From Streptomyces sp. SID13031 (GTDB lineage Bacteria; Actinomycetota; Actinomycetes; Propionibacteriales; Kribbellaceae), in assembly GCF_010548305.1 (NCBI RefSeq), contig NZ_JAAGLV010000008.1:62001-126000 (forward strand): a DNA stretch of 64,000 nucleotides, in the 5' to 3' direction. Below, in pieces: positions 53,301 through 61,730 of this stretch. The notes beneath the pieces were generated by a model that made no database searches, was not told where the DNA came from, and saw only the letters and a program-made list of their open reading frames with translations. The position numbers and the translations under genes are program-made. Each line of letters begins with the position of its first letter. Position 1 is the first letter of the stretch.

Positions 53301-56300
53301 GAAGGCGCGCCTGCTGATGGGCCGGTCACCCCGGTGCCGGACGCTGACGAGTTGAGCGCCGACCAGACGGTTGACAAGAAGCCGGTGGCCGACGAGGCGG
53401 GCGGCGAGGAGCCGGTTGGCGGCGGGTCTGTCGTGGGAGCTGCTGACGGGGCACCTGCCGAGCTGGTTGGTACTACCTCGGACGATGGCGAGGTTGCCGG
53501 GCAATCCGCGCGAGGCTCCGAAGTCGTCACACACTCCACACTTGTGCCGGATGCGGCCGAGGAATCGGCGCCCGTTGCTAGGGCTAAGCTGTCTACGCCG
53601 AGGCCGGAGTCCGTCGAGCCGGCAGTGCCTGACGCCGAGCCTCCTGTTGCCGAGCGGACAGCGCCTGACGCCGAGCCTGCTGTTGCCGGGCAGACGGGGC
53701 CGGGAGCCGAGTCTGTAGTCGCCGAGCTGTCAGGCGACGAGGACGAGGGCGCTGCGGCTCGTGAGTACGAGGTACCTGCGTCTGCTCCCGCGGGCGTCGA
53801 GCAGGACACGGTTGAGCTCGACCAGGAAACCACTCAGCTGACAGCAATCCGGGTCGACGCCGACGCTCCTGCTGGGGTGTCGGACGCGGAAATTTCTGGC
53901 TCTGACACCGAGTCCGCCGATGTGCCGGCTGCCGAGTCAGCCACCGCGCTTGGTGAACCCTCCAAGGCTGAGATCCCGCTTGCGGAGTCCAGCGAGGCTG
54001 AGACCGGGCTTGCGGAGTCCGGTGAGGCTGAGGCCGCGTCTGCGGAGTCGGCTGGGTCTGCGTCTGTCGAGCCTGTGGAGGCAGAGGCTGCGCTTGGGCA
54101 GTCGGCTGGGGATGAGGGATTGGCGGCGGGGTCCGCCGACGTACGGGCTGATGAGGCGGATGCCGCGCCGGAGTCGGGATCCGAGGAGCTGCGGGAATCT
54201 GTTGAGGGCGAGATGCCCGCCGAGGCCGCCGCTGAGCTTGGGCAGGACGGCCGTGCGGAGTCCGAGCAGGTCGTCGCGGAGCCGGAGCAGACCGAGGTCG
54301 AGTCGGCACCGGACCTCGACTCGGAGCTGGACAGCGAGTCGAAGTCAGACAGCGAGTCGAAGTCAGACGCTGAGTCGAAGCCTGACAGTGAGTCGGAGGC
54401 GGCTGCCGATACTGAGCTGGAGCAGGTCGTTGGAGCGGGGGCGACTGGCGGTGAGGCGGACGAGCAGGCGGTTGGGGTCGAGGCCGAGCAAGCTGCAGTC
54501 GCCGCTGACTCTGAGCAGGAATCTGCTGCCGATTCCGAGCAGGGATCTGCTGTCGACTCCGAGGAGGAGTCTGCCGCTGACATGAAGTTGGCTCCCCGAT
54601 CGCCCGAGCCTTCGGTTGGGGTTAGGTCGGCTCGGGCTGAGGTGCCGGGGGTTGCGGGGCACGGTGCTGGGGCGCGGGCCGCTGGGGTTGAGGAGCGGAA
54701 GAAGCAGAAGGTTGCCAAGGCCGGTGTGGTGGAGCCGGTGGCTGTGGTGGGGTTGGCTGGGCGGTTCCCGGGGGCTGGGTCGGTTGAGGAGTTCTGGGAG
54801 AACCTGCTCGGTGGGGTCGAGAGTGTCCGGCGGTTCTCAGAGGAGGAGTTGCGGGAGGCCGGCGGGAGTGACGCGTTCGGGGACGAGGAGCTCGTCGCGG
54901 TCAGTGGGGCGCTGGATGACGTGGAGTTGTTCGATGCCGCGTTCTTCGGACTCAGTGACCGGGAAGCGGAGCTGACAGACCCAGCGCAGCGCATCTTCCT
55001 CGAGGTTTGCCAGCAGGCGTTGGAGCACGGTGGGTACGCCGGTGCGTCCGGCCGGATCGGCATCTTCGCCGGCTCCGGTATGAACCTTTACACCCAGCAG
55101 AACCAGCCGTCCGACTACCTCGCGACCCGCGTCGCGTACCGGCTCGGGCTGACCGGCCCGGCGATCGGTGTACAGGCCGCCTGGTCTTCTTCGCTCGTGG
55201 CGGTTCATCTTGCTTGCCAGGCGTTGCGCAGCGGCGATGCGGATCTCGCGCTCGCCGGCGCCGCCGCGGTACACGTGCCGCAGGCAACGGGTTACCACGC
55301 GAGCGCTCGCTCGATCCTGTCGCCGACCGGCCACGTCCGTGCGTTCGACGCCGATGCCGACGGCACCGTCGGTGGCAACGGTGTTGCCGCGGTGTTGCTC
55401 AAGCGGCTCGACCAGGCGATCGCCGACGGCGACACCGTGTACGCCGTGATCAAGGGCTCCGCGGTCACCAACGACGGCGGCGCTGCCGGTCAGGTCGAGC
55501 TGGTCGAGCGCGCGCTGGAGAAGTCCGGTGTACCGGCCGGCTCGCTCAGCTACGTCGAGGCCAACGCGACCGGTACCGCGGCCGAGGACACGGTCGAGTT
55601 CCGCGCTCTCACCGCTGCGCTGCGCAAGCACACCGATCAGGTCGGCTTCTGCACGATCGGTTCGGTGAAGCCCAACATCGGCCACCTCGACAGCGCCGCG
55701 GGCATGGCCGGGCTGATCAAGACCGTGCTGATGCTGCAGCACCGCACACTCGTCCCGACGATCAACTACACCAAGCCCAACCCGGACCTGTCTGTTGCCG
55801 GCAGCCCCTTTGTGATCGGTACCGAGGTCCGCGACTGGGAAGCCGGTACGCCGTTGCGCGCCGGCGTCAGCGCACTCGATGCCAAGGGCACCAGTGCGCA
55901 CGTGATCCTCGAAGAGGCGCCGCGCCAGATCCGTCGCGGTGAGGACGGCCCCGTCGTGCTGCCGATCTCGGCGCCCGACCCGGCCGCGCTTGCCGACCTG
56001 GCCGCACTGTTCCAGGCGGAGCTCGAAGAGGGCACAGGGCAACGACTCATCGACCTCGCCGGTACTGCGGCGATCGGCCGCCCGGCACATCGCCACCGCA
56101 TCGCCGTCGCGGGTTCCTCCGAATCCGAGCTGGCCGAAGCGTTCGCGGCTGCCGTCACCGCCGAAGTACCGCGCGGCGGACCCGGCCCGCTCGGGTTCGC
56201 GTTCACCGGCCAGGGCGCGGCCAGGCGAGGGATGGCTGCCGGCCTTGCCGTGCGGTTCCCCGTCTTCCGGGCGGTGCTCGATGAGTGCGACAAGGTCTAC

Positions 56301-59300
56301 GAAGAGGAGTTCGGCGGCAGCCTGCTAGAGCTGCTGCTGACGCCCGCCGGCTCCGATGGCGTCTGGCCGACCGAGACCGCGCAGCCTGCGCTGTTCGCCT
56401 TCGAGTTGGCGCTGGCCCGGCTGTGGCAGTCGTTCGGCGTACAACCGGCGCTCGTGGTCGGGCACAGCGTCGGCGAGTACGCCGCGCTGTGCGTCGCAGG
56501 TGCGCTGTCGTTGGCCGACGGCGTGAAGCTGACCGCGCAGCGCGGAGTACTGATGCAGCGCGGGACCGTGCCAGGCGCGATGGTCGCCGTACGAGCGGAT
56601 GCTGATCGCGTTCGGGAGCTGGCGCAGACGCCGGGCGTGGAGATTGCCGCGGGCAACGGTCCGCAGTCGTTCGTGCTGACCGGGTCCGAGGTGATCGTCG
56701 GGCAGCTGGCCGAGCAGCTCGACCGGCTGGAGCTCAAGTGGCAGCGGCTGGAGGTCGACCGGGCGTTCCACAGCTCGCTGGTCGATCCGATCCTCGCCGA
56801 CTTCGCCAAAGTCGTTGCCCAGATCAAGCTCAAGCCGCTGCGGATGCCGATGGTGTCCAGCTGGTCGGGGGAGTTGCTCGAGAGCGGTACTGCGCTCGAC
56901 GGCGACTACCTGGTCGGACAACTCCGCCAACCCGTGCTGTTCGGTGACGCAGTCGAGGCGTTGACCGCAGCAGGATGCCGCCGGTTCCTCGAGCTGGGCC
57001 CGGATGCCGTACTGAGCCCGGCCGGGCGGCGGATCGCTCCGAACAGCACCTGGATCCCGACCCAGCGGCTCGGTCAGGATCCGGTGCTGGCCACGATGAA
57101 CGGGCTGGCCGAGCTGTACGAGCAGGGCACCGAGATCGTGTGGGCGAAGGTGTACCCGGAGAGCGGCCGAGTGCCCCTCCCGACGTACCCGTTCCGTCGC
57201 GTGCACCATCCCGTCGACGCCTCGGCGCGGCCGGTCGCGCTCGCGCAGGCGCCCGTGGTGGAGGACGAGCGTTCGATCGAGCGCAGCGGGGCGGCGCTGA
57301 AGCGCATCCCACTCGACCCGCCGGCGTCGGACGGCGTCGTGGCGCCTGTGATCGAGGAGATCGAGACGCACGACCTGTCCCCGTTCGCGATCCCGGCCGA
57401 CGACCACGACCGCCGTGCAGTGGTGGTCGAGCTGGTACAACCGGAGCCGAGCGTCGAGACGGACGGCGCTGAGCTCGTCAAGTCCGCGTACGTGCAGATG
57501 CTCCCTCCCGCAGCGAAGGCGACCGACTTCGAGCCGATCGCGGTGACCGAGACCGGAAGCGAGACCTCCGCAGCAGCCGGAAGCGAGACGTCCGCCGGGA
57601 GCGAGTCTTCCGCGGCGGCCGGGAGCGAGGGGCCAGCCGGTGACGCAGCGGTTGCGGAGCCTGCTCGGGAGGTCGTGCCGGCGGCCGAGTTGTATCGGGT
57701 GTCGCTGGAGGTCGTCCTAGACCTGACCGGCGAGCAACTCGGGCTGGATCCGTACGACTTGACCGTCGATCACACGTTCGCCGAGCTGGGCGCGGACTCG
57801 CTTTCGATGCTGCGGGTCGTCGAGGAGATCGGTCAGCGCTTCGATACCGAGATCGCGGTCAGCGAACTCTTCGACGAGCTGAACACGCCGCACAAACTCG
57901 CCTCGGCGATTGCCTACCGCAACCAACCCGACGGTGACGAGGTCGACCCCCTCGACCTACTCCGCCCGGCCACACCAGAAGCCACCAAAGCCGAAGCCGA
58001 AGCCGAAGGCCCCGAAAGCGTAGAGGCCTCAAAGAGCACAGAGGCCGCAGAACAAGACCCCCGGACGGCGTTGGCCGTGCTCGGCTCCGGCCTGGCCGAC
58101 CTGGCGGCGAAGGTGGACGCAGCCGCCGCCGCGACAAGCGAGGCCGAGCTACCTGGTTCAGGGATGGCCGCGCTCATGTCGCAACAGCTCCGCGTCGCCG
58201 GCCAGCTGGTCGACGGCGTCACCAAGCTGATGCACGAGCAGCTCGCACTCCTCAACGAGACAGCGCAAAAACTCGAAGCAACCCAGGCCGCAGTACAGGC
58301 CGGCAAGGATCAGGCCAAGAGCGACAAAGCCAAGCAGGCAGACAAAGCCAAGCAGGCAGACAAGGCCGAGGCCGAGAAATCCAAGCGGGCAAGGGATCTG
58401 GCGTACTGGCAGACAGCCCTCGACGGCGCCCAGCCGCTGGTCCTCCCGACCGACCGTCCGCGCCCAGCAGGTGACGACGTGATCGCCACGGTCGTCCACG
58501 AGCTCAACGCGGACGTCGGCGACGCCGTCTTCGCGTTCAGTCGCGACCGCCGCGTCAGCCCGCTGATGACGATGCTCGCCGGTGTCGGCACCGTGCTCGG
58601 CCGCTTCGCCGCCCAGGACGACATCACGATCGGCACCGCGGCCCTCCGCCGCCCCGGCGAGACGGCACCGCAGCCGGCCCTCCCGCTCCGCCTCGACCTG
58701 TCCGGCGAGCCCGACCTCGGCGACCTCGCCCAGCGCATCCGCGAGATCACCACGACCGCGGTCGACCATTCGATCGCCGACCTCGCGACCCTCGAGCAGG
58801 ACCCACTCTTCCAGGTGCTGGTCGAGTTCGAGGACGGCGACGAAGACCTCGCCCCGGGCCTCGACGTCCGCTTCCGCCTCGCGTACCACGGCGGCGGCAT
58901 CACCTGTACTGCGGACTATCGCGCCGGCCTGTTCGACGAGCTGACCGTCAAGCGCCTGCTCGCGTACCTCGAGGCTGTCCTGCGCCGGGCCATCGAGGAC
59001 CCGAGGCTCCCGCTGCCCGAGTTGATGCTCCCGATCGAGGCAGACCTGAAGATCCTCAGCGAGTTCGAGGGCGAGGCAGCTCAGACCGGACCGGTCGGCC
59101 GGGTCCGCCGGGACGCCGTCGTCGCGGGTGAGCTCAGCGGACTCCACACCCTCTTCGAGCAGCAGGTGGCCAGGACGCCCGACGCGCTCGCCTTGATCCA
59201 CGGCGACCGCGAGATCTCGTACGGCGAGCTCGATCGCCGCTCGAACGCAGTCGCCTGGCAACTCGTCGACCTCGGCGTGAGGCCCGGCCAGTTGGTCGCC

Positions 59301-60620
59301 GTACGGGTCGCCCGTGGCGCGGAGCTCGTGGTCGCAGTACTGGCCGTGCTGAAGTCAGGTGCTGCCTACCTGCCGCTGGACCCCGGCGTACCGGAGTCAC
59401 GCTGGGCATTCATGACGGCCGATGCGGGTGCTGTCGCGCTGGTCGGCGACGACGCGGCGCTGGCCGACCGGCTCGGGCTGCGGCTGGTTCCGGTGGCTGC
59501 GGCCGATGGCGACCTGCGGGCGAAGCAGGCTCCGCCCGTACGAGCTGCGGCCGACGACATCGCCTACTGCATCTACACCTCGGGCTCGACCGGAAACCCG
59601 AAGGGCGTCGCCGTACCGCATCGCGGCCCGGTCAACCTGATCCGGCACTACCTGCGGACCAGGCGGTCGATGCGCACGCTGCAGTGGACCTCGTTCGGCT
59701 TCGACGTCCACGTGCAGGAGATGTTCACCGCGCTGGCCTCGGGCGCCGCGCTGGTGCTGATCGGCGAGGACGACCGGTACGACCCGGATGCGGTCGTCGC
59801 GGCGCTGAAGGATCATGGCGTGGAGCGGCTGTTCATGGCGTTCACGCCGCTGACCGCGCTGCTCGCCACGATGCGCAAGGTGCCCGAGCTGCCGGCGCTG
59901 CAGGAGATCGTCGCCGGGAGCGAGGCGATGGTCGTGACGCACAAGATCCGCGACTTCCTCGAAGTGCATCCGGACTGCACGCTCTACAACGAGTACGGCC
60001 CGACCGAGGCGTCCGTGGTGACCACGATCCACCAGGTCGACCCGGACGAGGACCGGCCGTCCATCGGGCGCCCGATCGACGGGGTGGTCGTGCGCCTGCT
60101 CGACGAGGCGCTGCGGCCGGTACCGGTGGGCGCGATCGGTGAGATCCACCTCGGTGGCGTGGCCGTTGCCCAGGGCTACCTCGGCCGTCCCGACGAGACC
60201 GAGAGGGCCTTCGTGAGCGACCCGGCGCATCCGGGGGGCCGGCTGTACCGCAGCCGCGACCTCGGCCGCTGGCGTGCCGACGGGTCGCTGGACTACCTCG
60301 GTCGCGCCGATGATCAGGTCAAGATCCGCGGGCATCGCGTCGAGCCGGGGGAGACCGAGCACGTCCTAGCCGACCTGCCTGGCGTGATCGACGCCGTCGT
60401 GGTCGCCTGCGCCGACCCGGCCGGCGACACCTGCTTGATCGGATACGTCGTGCTGGAGGACAGCGAGCCCGCAGTACTCGCGAACCTCCTGCTGGAGCTC
60501 ACCAAGGAGCTGCCGATCTACCTGGTCCCGGCCGACCTGATCCCGGTCGAGGACCTCCCGCTGGACGCCAGCGGCAAGCTGGATCGCTCCCGGCTCCCCG
60601 CGCCGGAGTGGCTCAGCTGA
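50322..60620 (+). CDS. Giant hybrid acyl-AMP ligase / KS-AT-ACP / partial C / A synthase
   Basis: The protein has 3432 residues in one open frame. Order: acyl-AMP ligase (about 1-585; TSGSSTGTPK at 180, WGMTETVTG, GGKILRP at 567); acidic Ala/Glu/Ser/Asp linker (about 590-1465); ketosynthase (1470-1870) with Trp1621 where Cys belongs (QAAWSSSLVAVH), Asn1748 for the first His (EANATGT) and His1788 kept (NIGHLDSAAG); acyltransferase (1955-2255; Ser2049 in GHSVGEYAAL, His2150 in DRAFHSS, the malonyl type); carrier protein (about 2455-2530, Ser2493 in GADSLSML); Lys/Ala-rich helix; the C-terminal half of a condensation domain (2690-2920) without HHxxxDG; adenylation domain (2938-3425; YTSGSTGNPKG at 3085, GRADDQVKIRGHRVEPGE). 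No final carrier, thioesterase or reductase. ATG 50322 has a weak ribosome site; ATG 50370 is an alternative. Product unknown. Confidence 0.9.
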   Translation: MRQGVDRPAISTGPALMIPAGYPRDLPSALLRAARDFGTAGVVEIGPDGRETRLDFPTLLELAARILAGLRANGVRAGDPAVVHCTEPVGFFAAFWACTLGGIRPLLMSPSPEGDTTEEGRERLRKVTDLLGWTVLIGRPSDLPNDLGLPVLDPDALAGHEPTTEFHRPAADDVAVLMMTSGSSTGTPKIIQLTHRGLVEFAAGTPAMLPVRPGQTTLNWLPLDHSGAFLLYHLLPVFTGCTNIHVATNWVLADPLRWLDLMDQHRVNHSWSPNFGYRLAAAAIAGEPDRHWDLSALRSLVSGGEQITVPVVSEFLRLTNRFGVVPETFVAAWGMTETVTGITFGRPGLTPNVHRVRISQNGVVEWVDQRTNAGKVAVARPGKGRVDAPGVLSLVSVGAPAPGATVRIVGANGAVLPEGRIGQLQIASARVTPGYLGNPDADRAAFPAGNWPARKWLATGDQGFISGGQVVITGRDSERIILNGQTYYAHELEAVAAAAPGAEAGLVAACGVADAGLGTERLLIFYALTSDAAEGVDEAIRSVVRGRLGLDARVVGVPRRHFPTTPGGKILRPLLKQRWLDNTLETAPGPYATTPGPHAAPAPFATAPTSSPYGDPVRPGSITARSSDFEEDTSEQTTELPIVRLAWRRNLQDSIPHPPQRPTLGANRLPTPDPLADAPETDPHGDSNENQRGEVEASASASASAEAPALDDDRPADAADAADAADAADAEPGSPVDAAGQKRHPLADAPETDLRGEPNGNSRAEAEASESASALESASESGSESASESGSESASASGSESAEAPALDGDRLVDALGAKVGPPADAAKAEVLGVAVAEESRPLADAAKTDLRADPADDGSRTEAEPAALLDDSALEADRPAAASVTEAGSLADTAEADPPAAKTDLHADADADAGASDGELRSEVGASDSAEALALDGDRPIDAAGVEPGSLVDVREADLIAEASDGSLRADLADGDIQTGADASPSAEELSAEGAPADGPVTPVPDADELSADQTVDKKPVADEAGGEEPVGGGSVVGAADGAPAELVGTTSDDGEVAGQSARGSEVVTHSTLVPDAAEESAPVARAKLSTPRPESVEPAVPDAEPPVAERTAPDAEPAVAGQTGPGAESVVAELSGDEDEGAAAREYEVPASAPAGVEQDTVELDQETTQLTAIRVDADAPAGVSDAEISGSDTESADVPAAESATALGEPSKAEIPLAESSEAETGLAESGEAEAASAESAGSASVEPVEAEAALGQSAGDEGLAAGSADVRADEADAAPESGSEELRESVEGEMPAEAAAELGQDGRAESEQVVAEPEQTEVESAPDLDSELDSESKSDSESKSDAESKPDSESEAAADTELEQVVGAGATGGEADEQAVGVEAEQAAVAADSEQESAADSEQGSAVDSEEESAADMKLAPRSPEPSVGVRSARAEVPGVAGHGAGARAAGVEERKKQKVAKAGVVEPVAVVGLAGRFPGAGSVEEFWENLLGGVESVRRFSEEELREAGGSDAFGDEELVAVSGALDDVELFDAAFFGLSDREAELTDPAQRIFLEVCQQALEHGGYAGASGRIGIFAGSGMNLYTQQNQPSDYLATRVAYRLGLTGPAIGVQAAWSSSLVAVHLACQALRSGDADLALAGAAAVHVPQATGYHASARSILSPTGHVRAFDADADGTVGGNGVAAVLLKRLDQAIADGDTVYAVIKGSAVTNDGGAAGQVELVERALEKSGVPAGSLSYVEANATGTAAEDTVEFRALTAALRKHTDQVGFCTIGSVKPNIGHLDSAAGMAGLIKTVLMLQHRTLVPTINYTKPNPDLSVAGSPFVIGTEVRDWEAGTPLRAGVSALDAKGTSAHVILEEAPRQIRRGEDGPVVLPISAPDPAALADLAALFQAELEEGTGQRLIDLAGTAAIGRPAHRHRIAVAGSSESELAEAFAAAVTAEVPRGGPGPLGFAFTGQGAARRGMAAGLAVRFPVFRAVLDECDKVYEEEFGGSLLELLLTPAGSDGVWPTETAQPALFAFELALARLWQSFGVQPALVVGHSVGEYAALCVAGALSLADGVKLTAQRGVLMQRGTVPGAMVAVRADADRVRELAQTPGVEIAAGNGPQSFVLTGSEVIVGQLAEQLDRLELKWQRLEVDRAFHSSLVDPILADFAKVVAQIKLKPLRMPMVSSWSGELLESGTALDGDYLVGQLRQPVLFGDAVEALTAAGCRRFLELGPDAVLSPAGRRIAPNSTWIPTQRLGQDPVLATMNGLAELYEQGTEIVWAKVYPESGRVPLPTYPFRRVHHPVDASARPVALAQAPVVEDERSIERSGAALKRIPLDPPASDGVVAPVIEEIETHDLSPFAIPADDHDRRAVVVELVQPEPSVETDGAELVKSAYVQMLPPAAKATDFEPIAVTETGSETSAAAGSETSAGSESSAAAGSEGPAGDAAVAEPAREVVPAAELYRVSLEVVLDLTGEQLGLDPYDLTVDHTFAELGADSLSMLRVVEEIGQRFDTEIAVSELFDELNTPHKLASAIAYRNQPDGDEVDPLDLLRPATPEATKAEAEAEGPESVEASKSTEAAEQDPRTALAVLGSGLADLAAKVDAAAAATSEAELPGSGMAALMSQQLRVAGQLVDGVTKLMHEQLALLNETAQKLEATQAAVQAGKDQAKSDKAKQADKAKQADKAEAEKSKRARDLAYWQTALDGAQPLVLPTDRPRPAGDDVIATVVHELNADVGDAVFAFSRDRRVSPLMTMLAGVGTVLGRFAAQDDITIGTAALRRPGETAPQPALPLRLDLSGEPDLGDLAQRIREITTTAVDHSIADLATLEQDPLFQVLVEFEDGDEDLAPGLDVRFRLAYHGGGITCTADYRAGLFDELTVKRLLAYLEAVLRRAIEDPRLPLPELMLPIEADLKILSEFEGEAAQTGPVGRVRRDAVVAGELSGLHTLFEQQVARTPDALALIHGDREISYGELDRRSNAVAWQLVDLGVRPGQLVAVRVARGAELVVAVLAVLKSGAAYLPLDPGVPESRWAFMTADAGAVALVGDDAALADRLGLRLVPVAAADGDLRAKQAPPVRAAADDIAYCIYTSGSTGNPKGVAVPHRGPVNLIRHYLRTRRSMRTLQWTSFGFDVHVQEMFTALASGAALVLIGEDDRYDPDAVVAALKDHGVERLFMAFTPLTALLATMRKVPELPALQEIVAGSEAMVVTHKIRDFLEVHPDCTLYNEYGPTEASVVTTIHQVDPDEDRPSIGRPIDGVVVRLLDEALRPVPVGAIGEIHLGGVAVAQGYLGRPDETERAFVSDPAHPGGRLYRSRDLGRWRADGSLDYLGRADDQVKIRGHRVEPGETEHVLADLPGVIDAVVVACADPAGDTCLIGYVVLEDSEPAVLANLLLELTKELPIYLVPADLIPVEDLPLDASGKLDRSRLPAPEWLS
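52647..52718 (+). repeat. 24-bp tandem repeat inside the synthase linker
   Basis: Three head-to-tail 24-bp units (GAGTCCGCGTCAGAGTCG... type, third unit diverged) code a Glu/Ser repeat. Similar short tandem arrays occur at 52466-52510 (9-bp units, Ala-Asp-Ala) and 54330-54383 (18-bp units, Asp-Ser-Glu-Ser-Lys-Ser). The linker seems to grow by in-frame duplication. Confidence 0.85.
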
Positions 60621-60634
60621 GCCCGGGGCTCAGC
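60616..60634 (+). terminator. Hairpin overlapping the synthase stop codon
   Basis: GCTGAGCC and GGCTCAGC pair around CGG; the TGA at 60618 is in the stem. It likely ends the synthase transcript, showing that the gene is monocistronic. Confidence 0.6.
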
Positions 60635-60733
60635 CACACACCAAGCTCCCGACCGTCCTGAGCCTCGCGCCCAGGACAGCGCAACTGCGGACCGCCACCG
60701 CAGGTTGATGTGTGGTGGCGATCCGGGGAAGTC

Positions 60734-60814
60734 GGTTCTGCACCGTGTACGGGGGTTGTGTGCCCGGCGGCTACCCTCCCGCAACCTCCGGCCTACCGTC
60801 CGCGGTGCAGAACC
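60734..60814. repeat. 12-bp inverted repeat with nested stems
   Basis: GGTTCTGCACCG (60734-60745) and its exact complement (60803-60814) enclose 57 nt in which GGTTG and CAACC can also pair. It lies just before the end of the convergent membrane-protein gene. The 206-bp gap 60621-60826 holds no gene; this could be a terminator or a structured RNA. Confidence 0.55.
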
Positions 60815-60826
60815 CGCGCTCGATCC

Positions 60827-61381
60827 TCATCCCTCCTGAGGATCGACCGCACCTACCTCGACCGCTCGCCGGCGAAGCAGCGCGTAGGCGCTGATCACGC
60901 AGATGAGCAGGGAATATACGGCCCAGACGGGTCCGACGTTGCCGAGCTCGGGTCCGTTCCCCCGGGAGCCGAGTACGACGACGGCGGTGACCGCGACGAG
61001 CGCGATCAACGGGCCGGTCCAGCCCAGCACACCCATCCGCACCGGCTGCTCGGACCCGGACGGTTCGTCCAGGGCCGAGGCGGCGGAGATGGCGCGTCCC
61101 CGGAGGGACTCGTGCAGAGCCGCGACGCCGCACGCGGCGGCGACGTTCAGGAGCAGCAAGCGGCCCGCCACCTCGCCGATCGCGGCGCCACCGGGGCCGA
61201 CCGTGCCGTACACGACGGCGTACAGGTCGACCGGGACGGTGGCCGCGGCGGCGAGGACGACGAGAGTCTGGAACAGCCGCGGCCGGCGTACCGAAGTACG
61301 CAGCAGGCTGGTGCCGGACGTCGTGGCGACCACGAGTGCGGTGAAGAAGAGCGCGAAGACGATGAGAACGGCGGCGTCCAT
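60827..61381 (-). CDS. Small integral membrane protein, unknown function
   Basis: The protein has 184 residues from the ATG at 61381 (MDAAVLIVFALFFTALVVAT). Five membrane helices are likely, the last near AVYSLLICVISAYALLRRR. No family recognised. A frame-continuous ATG at 61441 would add 20 residues. Upstream lies a 349-bp region with an A/T-rich stretch and a strong hairpin, probably promoter and leader. The gene is convergent to the giant synthase gene, and there is no evidence for a shared role. Confidence 0.7.
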   Translation of the reverse strand: MDAAVLIVFALFFTALVVATTSGTSLLRTSVRRPRLFQTLVVLAAAATVPVDLYAVVYGTVGPGGAAIGEVAGRLLLLNVAAACGVAALHESLRGRAISAASALDEPSGSEQPVRMGVLGWTGPLIALVAVTAVVVLGSRGNGPELGNVGPVWAVYSLLICVISAYALLRRRAVEVGAVDPQEG

Positions 61382-61730
61382 CAGGACCTGATCCCTACGG
61401 TCGAGCGTTGCCCCGGACAACGCTGGTGGACGTGCGTACATCGGTAGTTCGGTTTGCCCGCGAGAGCGGCGAGGAGTCTCCTCCTCGCCGCCTACGCAAG
61501 CGGTCAATCCCCGGCATGCAGGTCCCCCCTGATTGCCCTCGGACGGCGTGCCCCCACCCCGTCCATCCGTTGCATCGCGAGAGCAGGGGTCGCCGTTACA
61601 AGGATCTGGGCAATTGCGTAAAAAATGCGCAAATTTGCTCGGGAGACCCCTTTCCGCACGCCACATTTGTGTGTGAGGGGTCGCAGACCGTCATGAGACG
61701 GTTACATTGGCGCCAATTGCCCGATATGTA
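61382..61730 (-). other. Intergenic region, probable promoter and structured leader
   Basis: No gene is supported. On the minus strand an A/T-rich block (61610-61640, with TTGCG...CGCAA arms) is followed by about 220 nt up to the membrane-protein start. That leader contains an 11-bp perfect hairpin (GCGGCGAGGAG at 61466-61476 with 61481-61491) and G-rich runs near 61520-61570. It may be a cis-regulatory RNA; no known riboswitch class was matched. Confidence 0.4.

Noticed and set aside
52091..53833. A 580-codon Ser/Ala-rich frame antisense to the synthase linker
   Set aside because: It mirrors the repetitive Glu/Ala/Ser codons of the linker and has no independent evidence.
55182..55184. Trp codon in the ketosynthase as a sequencing error
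   Set aside because: A Cys to Trp change needs only one base (TGC or TGT to TGG), but the separate His to Asn change at 55563 makes a random error unlikely. Kept as a real feature pending comparison.
50322..60620. Two separate genes split in the low-complexity spacer
   Set aside because: The frame is open throughout, with no stop and no convincing ribosome-binding site plus start before the ketosynthase.
61382..61730. c-di-AMP (ydaO) riboswitch
   Set aside because: A GGGGGGACC run and length looked suggestive, but the 3' hallmark near GTCAGCTAACC and the GGGGTGAATC segment are not present.
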